A stretch of 34,691 nucleotides of DNA from a bacterium (GTDB lineage Bacteria; SZUA-79; Acidulodesulfobacterales; Acidulodesulfobacteraceae): positions 1-34,691 of the forward strand of contig JAJZYP010000009.1 in NCBI GenBank assembly GCA_021798015.1. The letters are read 5' to 3'. The number at the start of each line of letters is the position of its first letter. Positions within the stretch are counted from its first letter, which is position 1. Shown here in pieces: positions 19,590 through 27,999 of this stretch. The translations under genes were made by a program, and so were the position numbers. Below the pieces are notes generated by a model that made no database searches, was not told where the DNA came from, and saw nothing but the letters and a program-made list of their open reading frames with translations.

Positions 19590-20504
19590 TTGGGAACAAA
19601 AACTAATAAAGATGCCGAGTCTGTAGCCTTAGAAAACAGCGAAAAAGCCGCCGCCGCTCCGTTTGCCGATAATATTATATCCCGGCAATATTTAAAATAT
19701 CTTAAAAAATACCCTCTTTTAACAAAAGAAGAGGAGTATAATCTTGCCTTAAAAGTTCAGGATGGGGATAAAGAAGCCAGAGACTTAATGATTAAATCTA
19801 ACCTTGGGCTTGTCATTAATGTGGCAAAAAGATTTCTTGGAAGAGGACTTTCGTTTGACGATTTAATTATGGAAGGAAATATCGGGCTTATGAAGGCTGT
19901 CGATAAATTTATTCCTAAAAAGGGCTTTAGGTTTTCAACTTACGCTATATGGTGGATAAGACAGTCTATCGAAAGGGGGATATTAAATTCCGGCAGGCTT
20001 ATAAGGCTTCCTATACATATTTCCGAAAACCTTTTTAAATATTCAAGGGCGGCAAGGGATATGACAGGTGAGCTGGAAAGAGAACCAAATATGGGTGAAA
20101 TTGCAAAACATATGGGAATCGAGGAAAAAAAACTTGAAAAGATTTTGGGTTTTATAGGAAATATTTACTCCCTTGATTTTTCCTTTGCGCAGAATCAAAA
20201 TCAGGATGGTGAACAAAATTTAGCCCTTGCAAATGTTATAAAAGAGGATGAGGAAAATACATCCTCTTTTGATATGCTCGATAAAATAGAGACATTAAAA
20301 CTATTAAACAGATGGCTTTTAATGCTTGGTGATATAGAAAGAAAGGTCATAATACTACGATACGGACTTAACTATGAAAAGCCGATGACGCTTAATGAGA
20401 TAGGACTTATTTTTAATCTCACTAAAGAGCGCATCAGACAGATTGAGGTTAAGGCGTTAAAAAAGCTTAAAAATATGGCTAAAGAAGCAGGAATGGACGG
20501 TTAA
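19590..20504 (+). CDS. rpoS: Sigma-70 family sigma factor, RpoS-like (TTG start)
   Basis: Regions 2-4 (NLGLVINVAKRFLGRGLSFDDLIMEGNIGLMKAVDKFIPKKGFRFSTYAIWWIRQSIERGI; MTLNEIGLIFNLTKERIRQIEVKALKKLK); surE-pcm-rpoS synteny. Confidence 0.8.
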   Translation: MGTKTNKDAESVALENSEKAAAAPFADNIISRQYLKYLKKYPLLTKEEEYNLALKVQDGDKEARDLMIKSNLGLVINVAKRFLGRGLSFDDLIMEGNIGLMKAVDKFIPKKGFRFSTYAIWWIRQSIERGILNSGRLIRLPIHISENLFKYSRAARDMTGELEREPNMGEIAKHMGIEEKKLEKILGFIGNIYSLDFSFAQNQNQDGEQNLALANVIKEDEENTSSFDMLDKIETLKLLNRWLLMLGDIERKVIILRYGLNYEKPMTLNEIGLIFNLTKERIRQIEVKALKKLKNMAKEAGMDG

Positions 20505-20510
20505 TTTCAA

Positions 20511-22277
20511 ATGCTAATAACTGAGCCTGAAAAAACCAAGGAAATTATCGGCGCTATATCTAAATATGAAAAAATCTCTTCGAACTTAATCAGTATCATC
20601 CAGACCCACATATCACGCGTTTTTATAACGCCCGGATTTGTCTATAAACAAAAAAAACCCGTTAATTTTAGGTTTGTGGATTATTCATCATTAGAAAAAA
20701 GAAAATTTTTTGCAAGAAAGGAACTGTCTTTAAATAGAAGGACTTGTTCCGGTATATATCTGGATTTGGTGGAATTAAGGCAAAAAAATGAAGATATTTT
20801 TATCGGGTTTAAAGGCGGAGCATTAAAGGATGTTTTTGTAAGAATGAGGCATGTGGACGGCGAAAGGTTTTTAAATAATATATTGGATTCGTTTAATAAA
20901 AATGACGTTAAAAATTATAAATTTAATAAATTAGATGTTTTAAAAAGGGTTGCAAGAAGAATTTATCTATTTCATAAAAACGCAAAATCGTCAAAAAGGA
21001 TAAGTAGTTTTGGTAAAACTGAGGTTTATAGGGAGAACTGGGAGGATAACCTTTTATCCGTTAAAAAACTTGTAAGCGGCTTTAAGGATTTTAATGAAGC
21101 CGAATGGGTAAATGAAGCTAAAAGCGCTGCGGGAGTTGATGTAAACAGCCTTGCGGGTATTCTCGAATATATGGAGAAGTCTTACGATGAGTTCTTACAA
21201 TCGAGGTTATTTAACGAGTTTGTAAATTTCAGGATCAAAAACGGTTTTATTAAAGACTTGCACGGCGATTTAAGAATGGAACATGTAGCCGTTATCGATG
21301 AAGGAAGGATTAACGGCGTGTGTTTAATGGATTGCGTGGAATTTAACGAGAAGTTTAGAAATCAGGATTTGTATTTAGATATTGCATTTTTACTTATGGA
21401 TTTTGAGTTTAACGGCTTTTTTTATGAATCCGTCCTATTTTTTAATTATTACAAGGGGTTTTTCAACTACAAAAGCGATATAGAAGAATATGAAAAATAT
21501 GAACCTTTTATAATTCCTTTTTTTAAAACATACAGGTCTATCGTAAGGACAAAGATTTCTTTCCTCTCTAACAGGTTTAAAGAAGGCTTACAACATTTAA
21601 ATTTAGCCCTGTTTTATATTGAGTTTTTAAAAAAACCCGTTGTTATTCTTAATATCGGTTTATCCGGCAGCGGAAAGACCATTCTTTCCGATTTGCTGGC
21701 AAACTATTTTTATTCTCAAAACATAAAATCAGACAGATTAAGGCAAGAGATGTTTGGCTTTACGGATAAAATATTTAAATATGGCAGGAATGCAAGTAAA
21801 ATGGTTTATGACAATATGTTCCAAGAAGGGGTTAAGCGGTTTAACGAAGGTAAAAATGTGATATTTGATGCAACATTCTTAAAGAGAGAGCACAGAGAAA
21901 AATTTATTGACTATTTTAAAAAAAAAGACTGTCATTTTATTATTATATACTCTAAAATATATGGGGATAAAGAAAAAGTTATACTAAGAAGGCTTGAAAA
22001 GAGAAAAGAGGGAGGTCAAAAGATATCAGGCTTAAAAAAGGGGACTGATGACGTGGGTGGAAAATTTGAAAAAGAATATTCGGAAGCCGATATATCGGTT
22101 TACCTGAACCAAAAAAGGGTGTTTGAGGAGCCCGAGCCGCAGTTCAAGAATTTGTCATCATTTCAAAACCAAAAAGATGCCGCGAATATTAGTTTTATAA
22201 CAGTAGATGCGTCTTTAGAATTAAACGAGCGGTTTAATTATGTATTTGAAAAAATAAGCGGGATAAAGGCTTTATAA
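20511..22277 (+). CDS. Fused aminoglycoside-phosphotransferase-like / P-loop (gluconokinase/zeta-like) kinase
   Basis: APH-like HGDLRMEHV...LMDCVEFN in N-terminal half; C-terminal Walker A GLSGSGKTILSDLLA and FDATFLKREHRE. Confidence 0.8.
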   Translation: MLITEPEKTKEIIGAISKYEKISSNLISIIQTHISRVFITPGFVYKQKKPVNFRFVDYSSLEKRKFFARKELSLNRRTCSGIYLDLVELRQKNEDIFIGFKGGALKDVFVRMRHVDGERFLNNILDSFNKNDVKNYKFNKLDVLKRVARRIYLFHKNAKSSKRISSFGKTEVYRENWEDNLLSVKKLVSGFKDFNEAEWVNEAKSAAGVDVNSLAGILEYMEKSYDEFLQSRLFNEFVNFRIKNGFIKDLHGDLRMEHVAVIDEGRINGVCLMDCVEFNEKFRNQDLYLDIAFLLMDFEFNGFFYESVLFFNYYKGFFNYKSDIEEYEKYEPFIIPFFKTYRSIVRTKISFLSNRFKEGLQHLNLALFYIEFLKKPVVILNIGLSGSGKTILSDLLANYFYSQNIKSDRLRQEMFGFTDKIFKYGRNASKMVYDNMFQEGVKRFNEGKNVIFDATFLKREHREKFIDYFKKKDCHFIIIYSKIYGDKEKVILRRLEKRKEGGQKISGLKKGTDDVGGKFEKEYSEADISVYLNQKRVFEEPEPQFKNLSSFQNQKDAANISFITVDASLELNERFNYVFEKISGIKAL

Positions 22278-22278
22278 A

Positions 22279-24096
22279 TTGGAAAGGGCGATAGATAAAC
22301 TTTTGGAATATTTTAATACATATTACGATAGATATAAGTATGAATTTTATCTAATTTTATTATCCGTATTAGTTTTCATTATACATTTACATCTTGCCTC
22401 CACTTTAAACTTGGGCAATGACGAGGCTCACTACTATGTCTGGTCGCTAAAACCGTCGTTTGGTTACCTTGACGATGCCCCTTTCGTCAGTTATATTATC
22501 TATTTTTTTACTAAGCTTTTTGGAAAGAGCGAGCTTAGTGTCAGGCTCGGCGCGATTATTTTTTCGTTTTTAGACGGCTTTTTAATATATTATCTTTCGT
22601 ATTTGCTCTTTAGAAATAAAAGGGCATCTTTTTTTGCTTTTTTGTTTTTTTTATCGGCATTAATATTTAGTACCGTTCTATCCGTTATGATGATGCCTGA
22701 CGCGTCTCTTTTGTTTTTCTATCTGTGTTTTTTAGTTATCTTTTATAAAACCCTCGGGTACAGAAATAAAAAAGGTAAAGCCGAAGATGGTTTAGAAAAA
22801 CAGCGAAGGTTCAATGATAGCTTATTGCTATGGATACTTACCGGGGTTTTTTTGGGCCTTGCATTTTTAAGCAAATATACCGCGGCTTTAATCCCTCCTT
22901 CCGTTTTCTTATATTTATTAGTTTCTAAGAAAAATAGGGCTGTTTTAAAAACATTTTATCCGTATCTGGCTCTTGCTATTGCCCTTCTTGTTTTCTCACC
23001 TGTAATTTATTGGAATTTTACGCATAATTTTATATCCTTTAAATTTCAGCTTTCACACGGTTTTTCACACCCTACGCCCGGAATTTCTCTATTTATAGAC
23101 GGATGGCTTGGGCAATTTTTAGTAATTACGCCGTTTATCTATCTGTTTTTAATTGGAACATTCGGTTATTCTATAAAATTTGTTTTGTTTAAAAAGCGGC
23201 ATGATTTAAATATAAAGGGGTCTGATTTCAAATCAGACCCCTTTATTGATAACCTGAAGGCAGAATCCTACGCGGATATTGCCGAGGGGTTTTTATATTC
23301 CATCTGTTTATCGCTTCCTATTTTAGTTTTCTTTATTGTAAACGGATATTCGCATAGGATTCTTGTTCACTGGCCAGATATAGGTTATATGACCGCATTT
23401 CCTATTATGGGGTATGTTGCGGATAGGATTAGCGGAAAAGGAAACCGGATGAAACTCTGGGAAAAATTCAAATTAAATGCCGCCAAATCTTATGTATATT
23501 TTGCAATTTTTTTTGGCTTTTTCTTATGTTTTGTTTTATACAATCAGATTTATTATAATTCAATACCGGTAGGAAAAATAATAAGATATATCGATAAGGA
23601 AAAGCAGCTTAAAAAAAGCGAAATATTTTCATTAATACCACATATCCCCGGAAAACCAAAAACGGCAGATATAACGAATGATCTTTTTGGGTGGAAAATG
23701 AGTGCAAAATATATCGGCATTGTTTTTAAAAGGTGTGAAGCCGTTTATCATCCGCTTTTTATCCTGACGCATCACTATGCCATAGCCGATGAGCTTGTCT
23801 ATTACGGAGGATATAAGCCTGCGAGGAATATTTACAACATATCCGGATTTTTAAATCAATACGACTTATGGCAAAATTTAAACAAAATAAACGGGGAAAA
23901 TGCAATTTTTATAATGGATAATAAGTATATGATAAATCCGATACGGACATATAAGAAGGATTTTAAATCCATAAAAGAAATAGGCAGACTTGATATATAT
24001 GTTAAATTTAGACCTGTTAGGGTATATTATCTGTATTTGATGAAAGATTTTAACGCAAAAAAGGCTATAATACATATTAAAAGAAGGATGTATTGA
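22279..24096 (+). CDS. Glycosyltransferase family 39-like (ArnT/PMT) membrane protein (TTG start)
   Basis: NLGNDEAHYYVWSLKPSFGYLDDAPFVSYIIYFFTKLFGKSELSVRL signature; multi-pass; downstream GT2 gene. Confidence 0.85.
   Translation: MERAIDKLLEYFNTYYDRYKYEFYLILLSVLVFIIHLHLASTLNLGNDEAHYYVWSLKPSFGYLDDAPFVSYIIYFFTKLFGKSELSVRLGAIIFSFLDGFLIYYLSYLLFRNKRASFFAFLFFLSALIFSTVLSVMMMPDASLLFFYLCFLVIFYKTLGYRNKKGKAEDGLEKQRRFNDSLLLWILTGVFLGLAFLSKYTAALIPPSVFLYLLVSKKNRAVLKTFYPYLALAIALLVFSPVIYWNFTHNFISFKFQLSHGFSHPTPGISLFIDGWLGQFLVITPFIYLFLIGTFGYSIKFVLFKKRHDLNIKGSDFKSDPFIDNLKAESYADIAEGFLYSICLSLPILVFFIVNGYSHRILVHWPDIGYMTAFPIMGYVADRISGKGNRMKLWEKFKLNAAKSYVYFAIFFGFFLCFVLYNQIYYNSIPVGKIIRYIDKEKQLKKSEIFSLIPHIPGKPKTADITNDLFGWKMSAKYIGIVFKRCEAVYHPLFILTHHYAIADELVYYGGYKPARNIYNISGFLNQYDLWQNLNKINGENAIFIMDNKYMINPIRTYKKDFKSIKEIGRLDIYVKFRPVRVYYLYLMKDFNAKKAIIHIKRRMY
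23212..23246. repeat. 35-bp perfect palindrome within the GT39 CDS
   Basis: ATAAAGGGGTCTGATTT C AAATCAGACCCCTTTAT; near-identical core at 26072-26116. Confidence 0.9.
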
Positions 24097-24117
24097 TTTA
24101 ATTTTTATTTATTTTTT

Positions 24118-24888
24118 ATGAACATACTCGTGGCAATACCCACATATAATGAAAAAGAAAATGTCGGAAAGATGATAAAATCAGTTTTAAATCTAAACGA
24201 CAATGAAACGGTTAAGGGATTAAACATTAAGATAAGCCTTGTTATAATAGACGATAACTCGCAGGATGGAACGTGGGAAATCGTGAAAAGTTTTATTGAA
24301 AATAACGGAAAGAATGAAAATACTGGCAGATTTAAAAATAATCTGTTTTTAATCGAAAGGGAAAAGAAATCAGGTCTTGGAACGGCTTATGTCGCGGCAT
24401 TTAAGTTTGCCATAGACAGGGGTTTTGATTATGTTATTACGATGGATTGCGATTTTTCCCATAATCCGGATGAAATTGCCGGTTTTATCAGCCTTATGAA
24501 TGATAAAAAATATGGGATGATTGTTGGTTCAAGATATATAGGTGGAATAAGGATAATAAACTGGAGTATGAAGCGGCTTTTAATATCATATTTTGCCAAT
24601 ATTTACGCTAAATTAATTACAGGGGTTAAAATAGATGATTTGACGGGCGGTTTCAATATGTACGATGTAAACTGTCTTAAAAAGATAAATTTAGACGGCA
24701 TTAACTCAAGGGGGTATGCTTTTCAAATTGAAATGAAATATAGGGTGAAGAAAGAGGCAGGTGAAGGTTTTGAGGAATATCCGATAATATTTTATGAAAG
24801 AACTAGGGGCAAATCCAAGATGTCAAACGGCATTATTTTTGAAGCCTTTTTTACTGTAATTAAACTCAGGCTTGGGCTCTATAAATAA
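24118..24888 (+). CDS. Polyprenol-phosphate glycosyltransferase (GT2, DPM1-like)
   Basis: VAIPTYNEKENVGKMI, VIIDDNSQDGTWEIV, GLGTAYVAAFKFAIDRGFDYVITMDCDFSHNPDEI, RYIGG, GFNMYD. Confidence 0.9.
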   Translation: MNILVAIPTYNEKENVGKMIKSVLNLNDNETVKGLNIKISLVIIDDNSQDGTWEIVKSFIENNGKNENTGRFKNNLFLIEREKKSGLGTAYVAAFKFAIDRGFDYVITMDCDFSHNPDEIAGFISLMNDKKYGMIVGSRYIGGIRIINWSMKRLLISYFANIYAKLITGVKIDDLTGGFNMYDVNCLKKINLDGINSRGYAFQIEMKYRVKKEAGEGFEEYPIIFYERTRGKSKMSNGIIFEAFFTVIKLRLGLYK

Positions 24889-24955
24889 TTTCCCTCTTTT
24901 GGAGGGGTGTCAGGCTTTGCTTGATGTGGTGTCCATTTTCCTGTTTTTTTTGTAT

Positions 24956-24984
24956 TTGAATTTAATTTTATGATAATATATAAT
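24956..24984 (+). promoter_or_regulatory. Putative sigma70 promoter of apt
   Basis: TTGAAT - 17 nt - TATAAT. Confidence 0.55.
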
Positions 24985-25016
24985 AATTTAGTTTTTTTAG
25001 TCGAGGTGAATAAACT

Positions 25017-25565
25017 ATGGATGAGTTAGGCATCGTCAGTTCAATTGATGATTTAAAGGGTTTTGTCAGGGAAATTCAAGATTTTCCTAAAAAAGGGATT
25101 AATTTTAAAGATATTACACCTCTCCTTGCAAACCCAAAGGCTTTTGCATTTTCCATCGACAGTCTTGTAAATAAGTATCTAAACGAAAATATTGATTATG
25201 TTGTTTGTATAGAGGCGAGGGGTTTTGTGATTGGTTCAGCGCTTGCTTACAGGCTTGGAGCAGGGGTAATATTAATTAGAAAGCCCGGTAAACTTCCATA
25301 TGAGTGCAGTTCGTTAAACTATGACCTTGAATATGGAAGCGCAACGTTAGAAATTCATAAGGACGCATTAAAAAAAGGGGATAGGGTAATTGTAGCCGAT
25401 GATGTTCTGGCAACCGGCGGCACGGCGCTTGCGACAATCGACCTTGTCAAGGGTTTTGGTGCAAATGTGGCGGATACGGTATTTTTGGCCGAGCTTTCAT
25501 TTTTAAACGGAAGAGATAAATTAAAGCCATATACTATTAATTCCTTGATGAAATTTGATTATTGA
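25017..25565 (+). CDS. apt: Adenine phosphoribosyltransferase
   Basis: IQDFPKKGINFKDITPLL, EARGFVIGSALAYRLGAG, IRKPGKLP, VIVADDVLATGGTALATIDLV. Confidence 0.96.
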   Translation: MDELGIVSSIDDLKGFVREIQDFPKKGINFKDITPLLANPKAFAFSIDSLVNKYLNENIDYVVCIEARGFVIGSALAYRLGAGVILIRKPGKLPYECSSLNYDLEYGSATLEIHKDALKKGDRVIVADDVLATGGTALATIDLVKGFGANVADTVFLAELSFLNGRDKLKPYTINSLMKFDY

Positions 25566-25668
25566 TAACGATATTAACGATATTAAATTAAACGGTTAAC
25601 TTAAAATTAAAACAAAATAAATTATTTAAATTTTTAAATATAAATTAAGTATAAATTAAGGGGGGTTT

Positions 25669-26058
25669 ATGAAAAAGGGTTTTACAATTATTTTTATCGT
25701 TCTTGTTATTGTTTTAGGTTATATTGTTATTCATGCGATTACTGCGCCGGTTAAATTATCGGCCGCGCAGCTTGGATACCAGCTCATTCACTCTAACAAA
25801 ACAGGGATTGATTGTTTTGCCTGTCATACTATAAACGGAAAGGGTGGAAATATTGGACCTAATCTCTCGAAAGAAGGTGCGCTTAAACATTCTATCAAAT
25901 GGCTTGAGGTACAAATTGCGACACCTTCAAAACATTTTAAATCTGGTTCTATGGTTAAGATAAACGGTAAAACATATATGGCTATTATGCCCGACCACAA
26001 AATGCTTTCCAAAAAAGAGCTTTTTGAGCTTGCCTCATACCTAGACTCATTAAAGTAA
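25669..26058 (+). CDS. Membrane-anchored/periplasmic monoheme class I cytochrome c
   Basis: N-terminal TM/signal, CFACH heme motif with GKGGNIGPNLS, distal AIMPDHKMLSKKEL candidate Met ligand. Confidence 0.85.
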   Translation: MKKGFTIIFIVLVIVLGYIVIHAITAPVKLSAAQLGYQLIHSNKTGIDCFACHTINGKGGNIGPNLSKEGALKHSIKWLEVQIATPSKHFKSGSMVKINGKTYMAIMPDHKMLSKKELFELASYLDSLK

Positions 26059-26071
26059 GCATCATTTTTGT

Positions 26072-26116
26072 TTAGAAAAAAGGAGTCTGATTTGAAATCA
26101 GACCCCTTTTTTCTAA
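26072..26116. repeat. 45-bp near-perfect palindrome, second copy of the 23212 element; may act as terminator
   Basis: TTAGAAAAAAGGAGTCTGATTT G AAATCAGACCCCTTTTTTCTAA; one mismatch in the stem. Confidence 0.9.
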
Positions 26117-26136
26117 TGAAAATTTTTTTTGAAATA

Positions 26137-26161
26137 ATACTTGACTAATTTAGTAAAGTAT
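26137..26161 (+). promoter_or_regulatory. IscR type-1-like operator upstream of the NifS/IscS-like gene
   Basis: ATACTTGACTAATTTAGTAAAGTAT matches ATASYYGACTRWWWYAGTCRRSTAT at 24 of 25 positions and overlaps a -35-like TTGACT. Confidence 0.65.
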
Positions 26162-26233
26162 GTTTTACTTGTTATATGAAATGTTTTTGATGTTTTAATG
26201 TTTAAGTTTAATATTTAAGACGCGGAGGAAAAA

Positions 26234-27418
26234 GTGAAAATCATAAATTTTGACCATTTTGCGGCAACAATGATGAGACCGGAGGTAAAAGAGGCGATGG
26301 AGCCTTTTTTTATTCAGGAATACGGTAACCCGCAGAGTATTCATACGCTTAGCGACGAGCCAAGAGAGGCGTTGAACAGGGCAAGGCTTCAGGCGGCGGA
26401 CATTTTGAACGCTGCAAGTAACGAGATTATATTCACTTCAAGCGGTTCTGAATCTAACAATCTTGCCATTAAAGGAACGGCTTTTGCCAGAATGGATAAG
26501 GGGAAACATATTATAGTCTCTAAAATAGAACATTTTAGCGTTTTAAACGCCGTTAAGTCTTTAGTTAAACTTGGTTTTGAGGTGAGCGAAGTTTCCGTTG
26601 ACAAATACGGTACGGTTAATCCTCAAGATATTAAAAACGCTTTAAGGAAAGATACGATTCTCGTTAGTATAACACACGCTTCGAACGAAATTGGAACTAT
26701 TCAGGATATTAAAGAAATTTCTAAAATAGTGCATGAAAATTCAGGGGCATATATACATACAGATGCAAACACTTCCTGCGGGTTTATTGAAACGGATGTT
26801 AAAGAATTAGGTGTGGATATGCTTTCTGCCTCGCCACACAGATTTTACGGACCAAAAGGAACAGGGCTGTTTTATCTTAAAAAAGGCGTGCGGATAATGC
26901 CTTTAATCGATGGCGGTATTCAGGAGTTTGGCAGGAGAGCCGGTACGGAAAATGTCCCTGCAATTGTTGGGGCAGGTGTTGCATGTGAGTTGGCAAAAAA
27001 GGAATTAAAAGACAGAACGGCGCATTTACTTCCCATCCAAAAAGAGATTATGGACGGGGTGTTAAGCGGACTTGACGAGGTATATTTAAACGGTCATCCT
27101 GAAAAAAGGCTTCCTAACAATTTAAACTTTGTCGTTAAATATATCGAGGGCGAGTCGATGCTTATGTGGTTGAACAACAACGGGATTATGGTGGCAAGCG
27201 GTTCAGCATGCACATCCAAGATTTTAAAATCTTCACATGTGTTAAGCGCAATAGGAGTTGACCCTGCACTTGCTCAAGGCTCTTTACTCATCTCGCTCGG
27301 TGAGGATAATACAATGGAAGATGCCGCTTATTTTGTAAAGGAACTCCCTCCGATAGTCGATAAATTAAGGCAGATGTCTCCTCTTTACGAAGAGGTTAAA
27401 AGAAAGAATAAAGTATAA
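26234..27418 (+). CDS. NifS/IscS-like class V aminotransferase-fold protein lacking the PLP Schiff-base lysine (GTG start)
   Basis: IscS-like throughout (FTSSGSESNNLAIKGTA, IEHFSVLNAV, HTDANTSCG, GRRAGTENVPAIVG, VASGSACTSKIL) but SPHRFYGPKG in place of S.HKIYGPKG. Confidence 0.88.
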   Translation: MKIINFDHFAATMMRPEVKEAMEPFFIQEYGNPQSIHTLSDEPREALNRARLQAADILNAASNEIIFTSSGSESNNLAIKGTAFARMDKGKHIIVSKIEHFSVLNAVKSLVKLGFEVSEVSVDKYGTVNPQDIKNALRKDTILVSITHASNEIGTIQDIKEISKIVHENSGAYIHTDANTSCGFIETDVKELGVDMLSASPHRFYGPKGTGLFYLKKGVRIMPLIDGGIQEFGRRAGTENVPAIVGAGVACELAKKELKDRTAHLLPIQKEIMDGVLSGLDEVYLNGHPEKRLPNNLNFVVKYIEGESMLMWLNNNGIMVASGSACTSKILKSSHVLSAIGVDPALAQGSLLISLGEDNTMEDAAYFVKELPPIVDKLRQMSPLYEEVKRKNKV

Positions 27419-27472
27419 GTATAAATATAAATAAAATATAGATAAAGATAATATAAAATATGGAGGTATGTT

Positions 27473-27913
27473 ATGCCGGTATATTCGGAAAAAGTTATGG
27501 ATCACTTTCAAAATCCAAGAAATGTCGGAGAGATAGAAAATGCGGACGGTGTAGGGGAACTTGGCAATCCCACTTGCGGCGATATAATGAAAATATATAT
27601 CAAGGTTAAAGACGATAAAATCGACGATATAAAATTTAAAACATTCGGTTGCGGGGCTGCAATTGCCACAAGTTCTATGGTAACCGAGCTTGTTAAGGGG
27701 AAAGCTCTGGAAGAGGCTGAAAAAATATCAAACGAGGTCGTTGCCGAGGCTTTGGACGGACTCCCCCCCGTTAAGATGCACTGTTCCAATCTTGCCGCGG
27801 ATGCGCTTCATCTCGCCGTGGAAGATTACAGGGCAAGAAAGGCGGGCAAAGGTCCCATCGGAAGAGTCGAAACACCGGAACACGACGAAAGCGACATTCT
27901 TGAGCATGTTTGA
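27473..27913 (+). CDS. iscU: Fe-S cluster scaffold protein IscU/NifU-N
   Basis: MDHFQNPRNVGEI, GNPTCGDIMKIYIKV, KTFGCGAAIATSSMVTELVKGK, VKMHCSNLAADAL; all ligand Cys/Asp/His present. Confidence 0.95.
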   Translation: MPVYSEKVMDHFQNPRNVGEIENADGVGELGNPTCGDIMKIYIKVKDDKIDDIKFKTFGCGAAIATSSMVTELVKGKALEEAEKISNEVVAEALDGLPPVKMHCSNLAADALHLAVEDYRARKAGKGPIGRVETPEHDESDILEHV

Positions 27914-27999
27914 CATACTCGCATTTATTGAGGCAGACAACACCCCTCCTCTCCACTTGCGGGAGTGAAGAGGTGTTGTAAGAGTATAAGAGATAAATT

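Noticed and set aside
24892-24906. CCCTC-ttttg-GAGGG hairpin after the DPM1-like gene
   Set aside because: Short stem without a T-run; insufficient for a terminator call.
27508-27968. Several overlapping ORFs on both strands within iscU (27508..27789 -, 27690..27968 +, 27728..27943 -, 27771..27956 -)
   Set aside because: All lie within or mostly overlap the well-conserved iscU gene; no recognisable domains or RBS.
27938-27978. CAACACC...GGTGTTG hairpin between iscU and tusA, possible terminator
   Set aside because: Stem is imperfect and lacks a T-run; probably a low-complexity repeat remnant or mRNA-processing hairpin.
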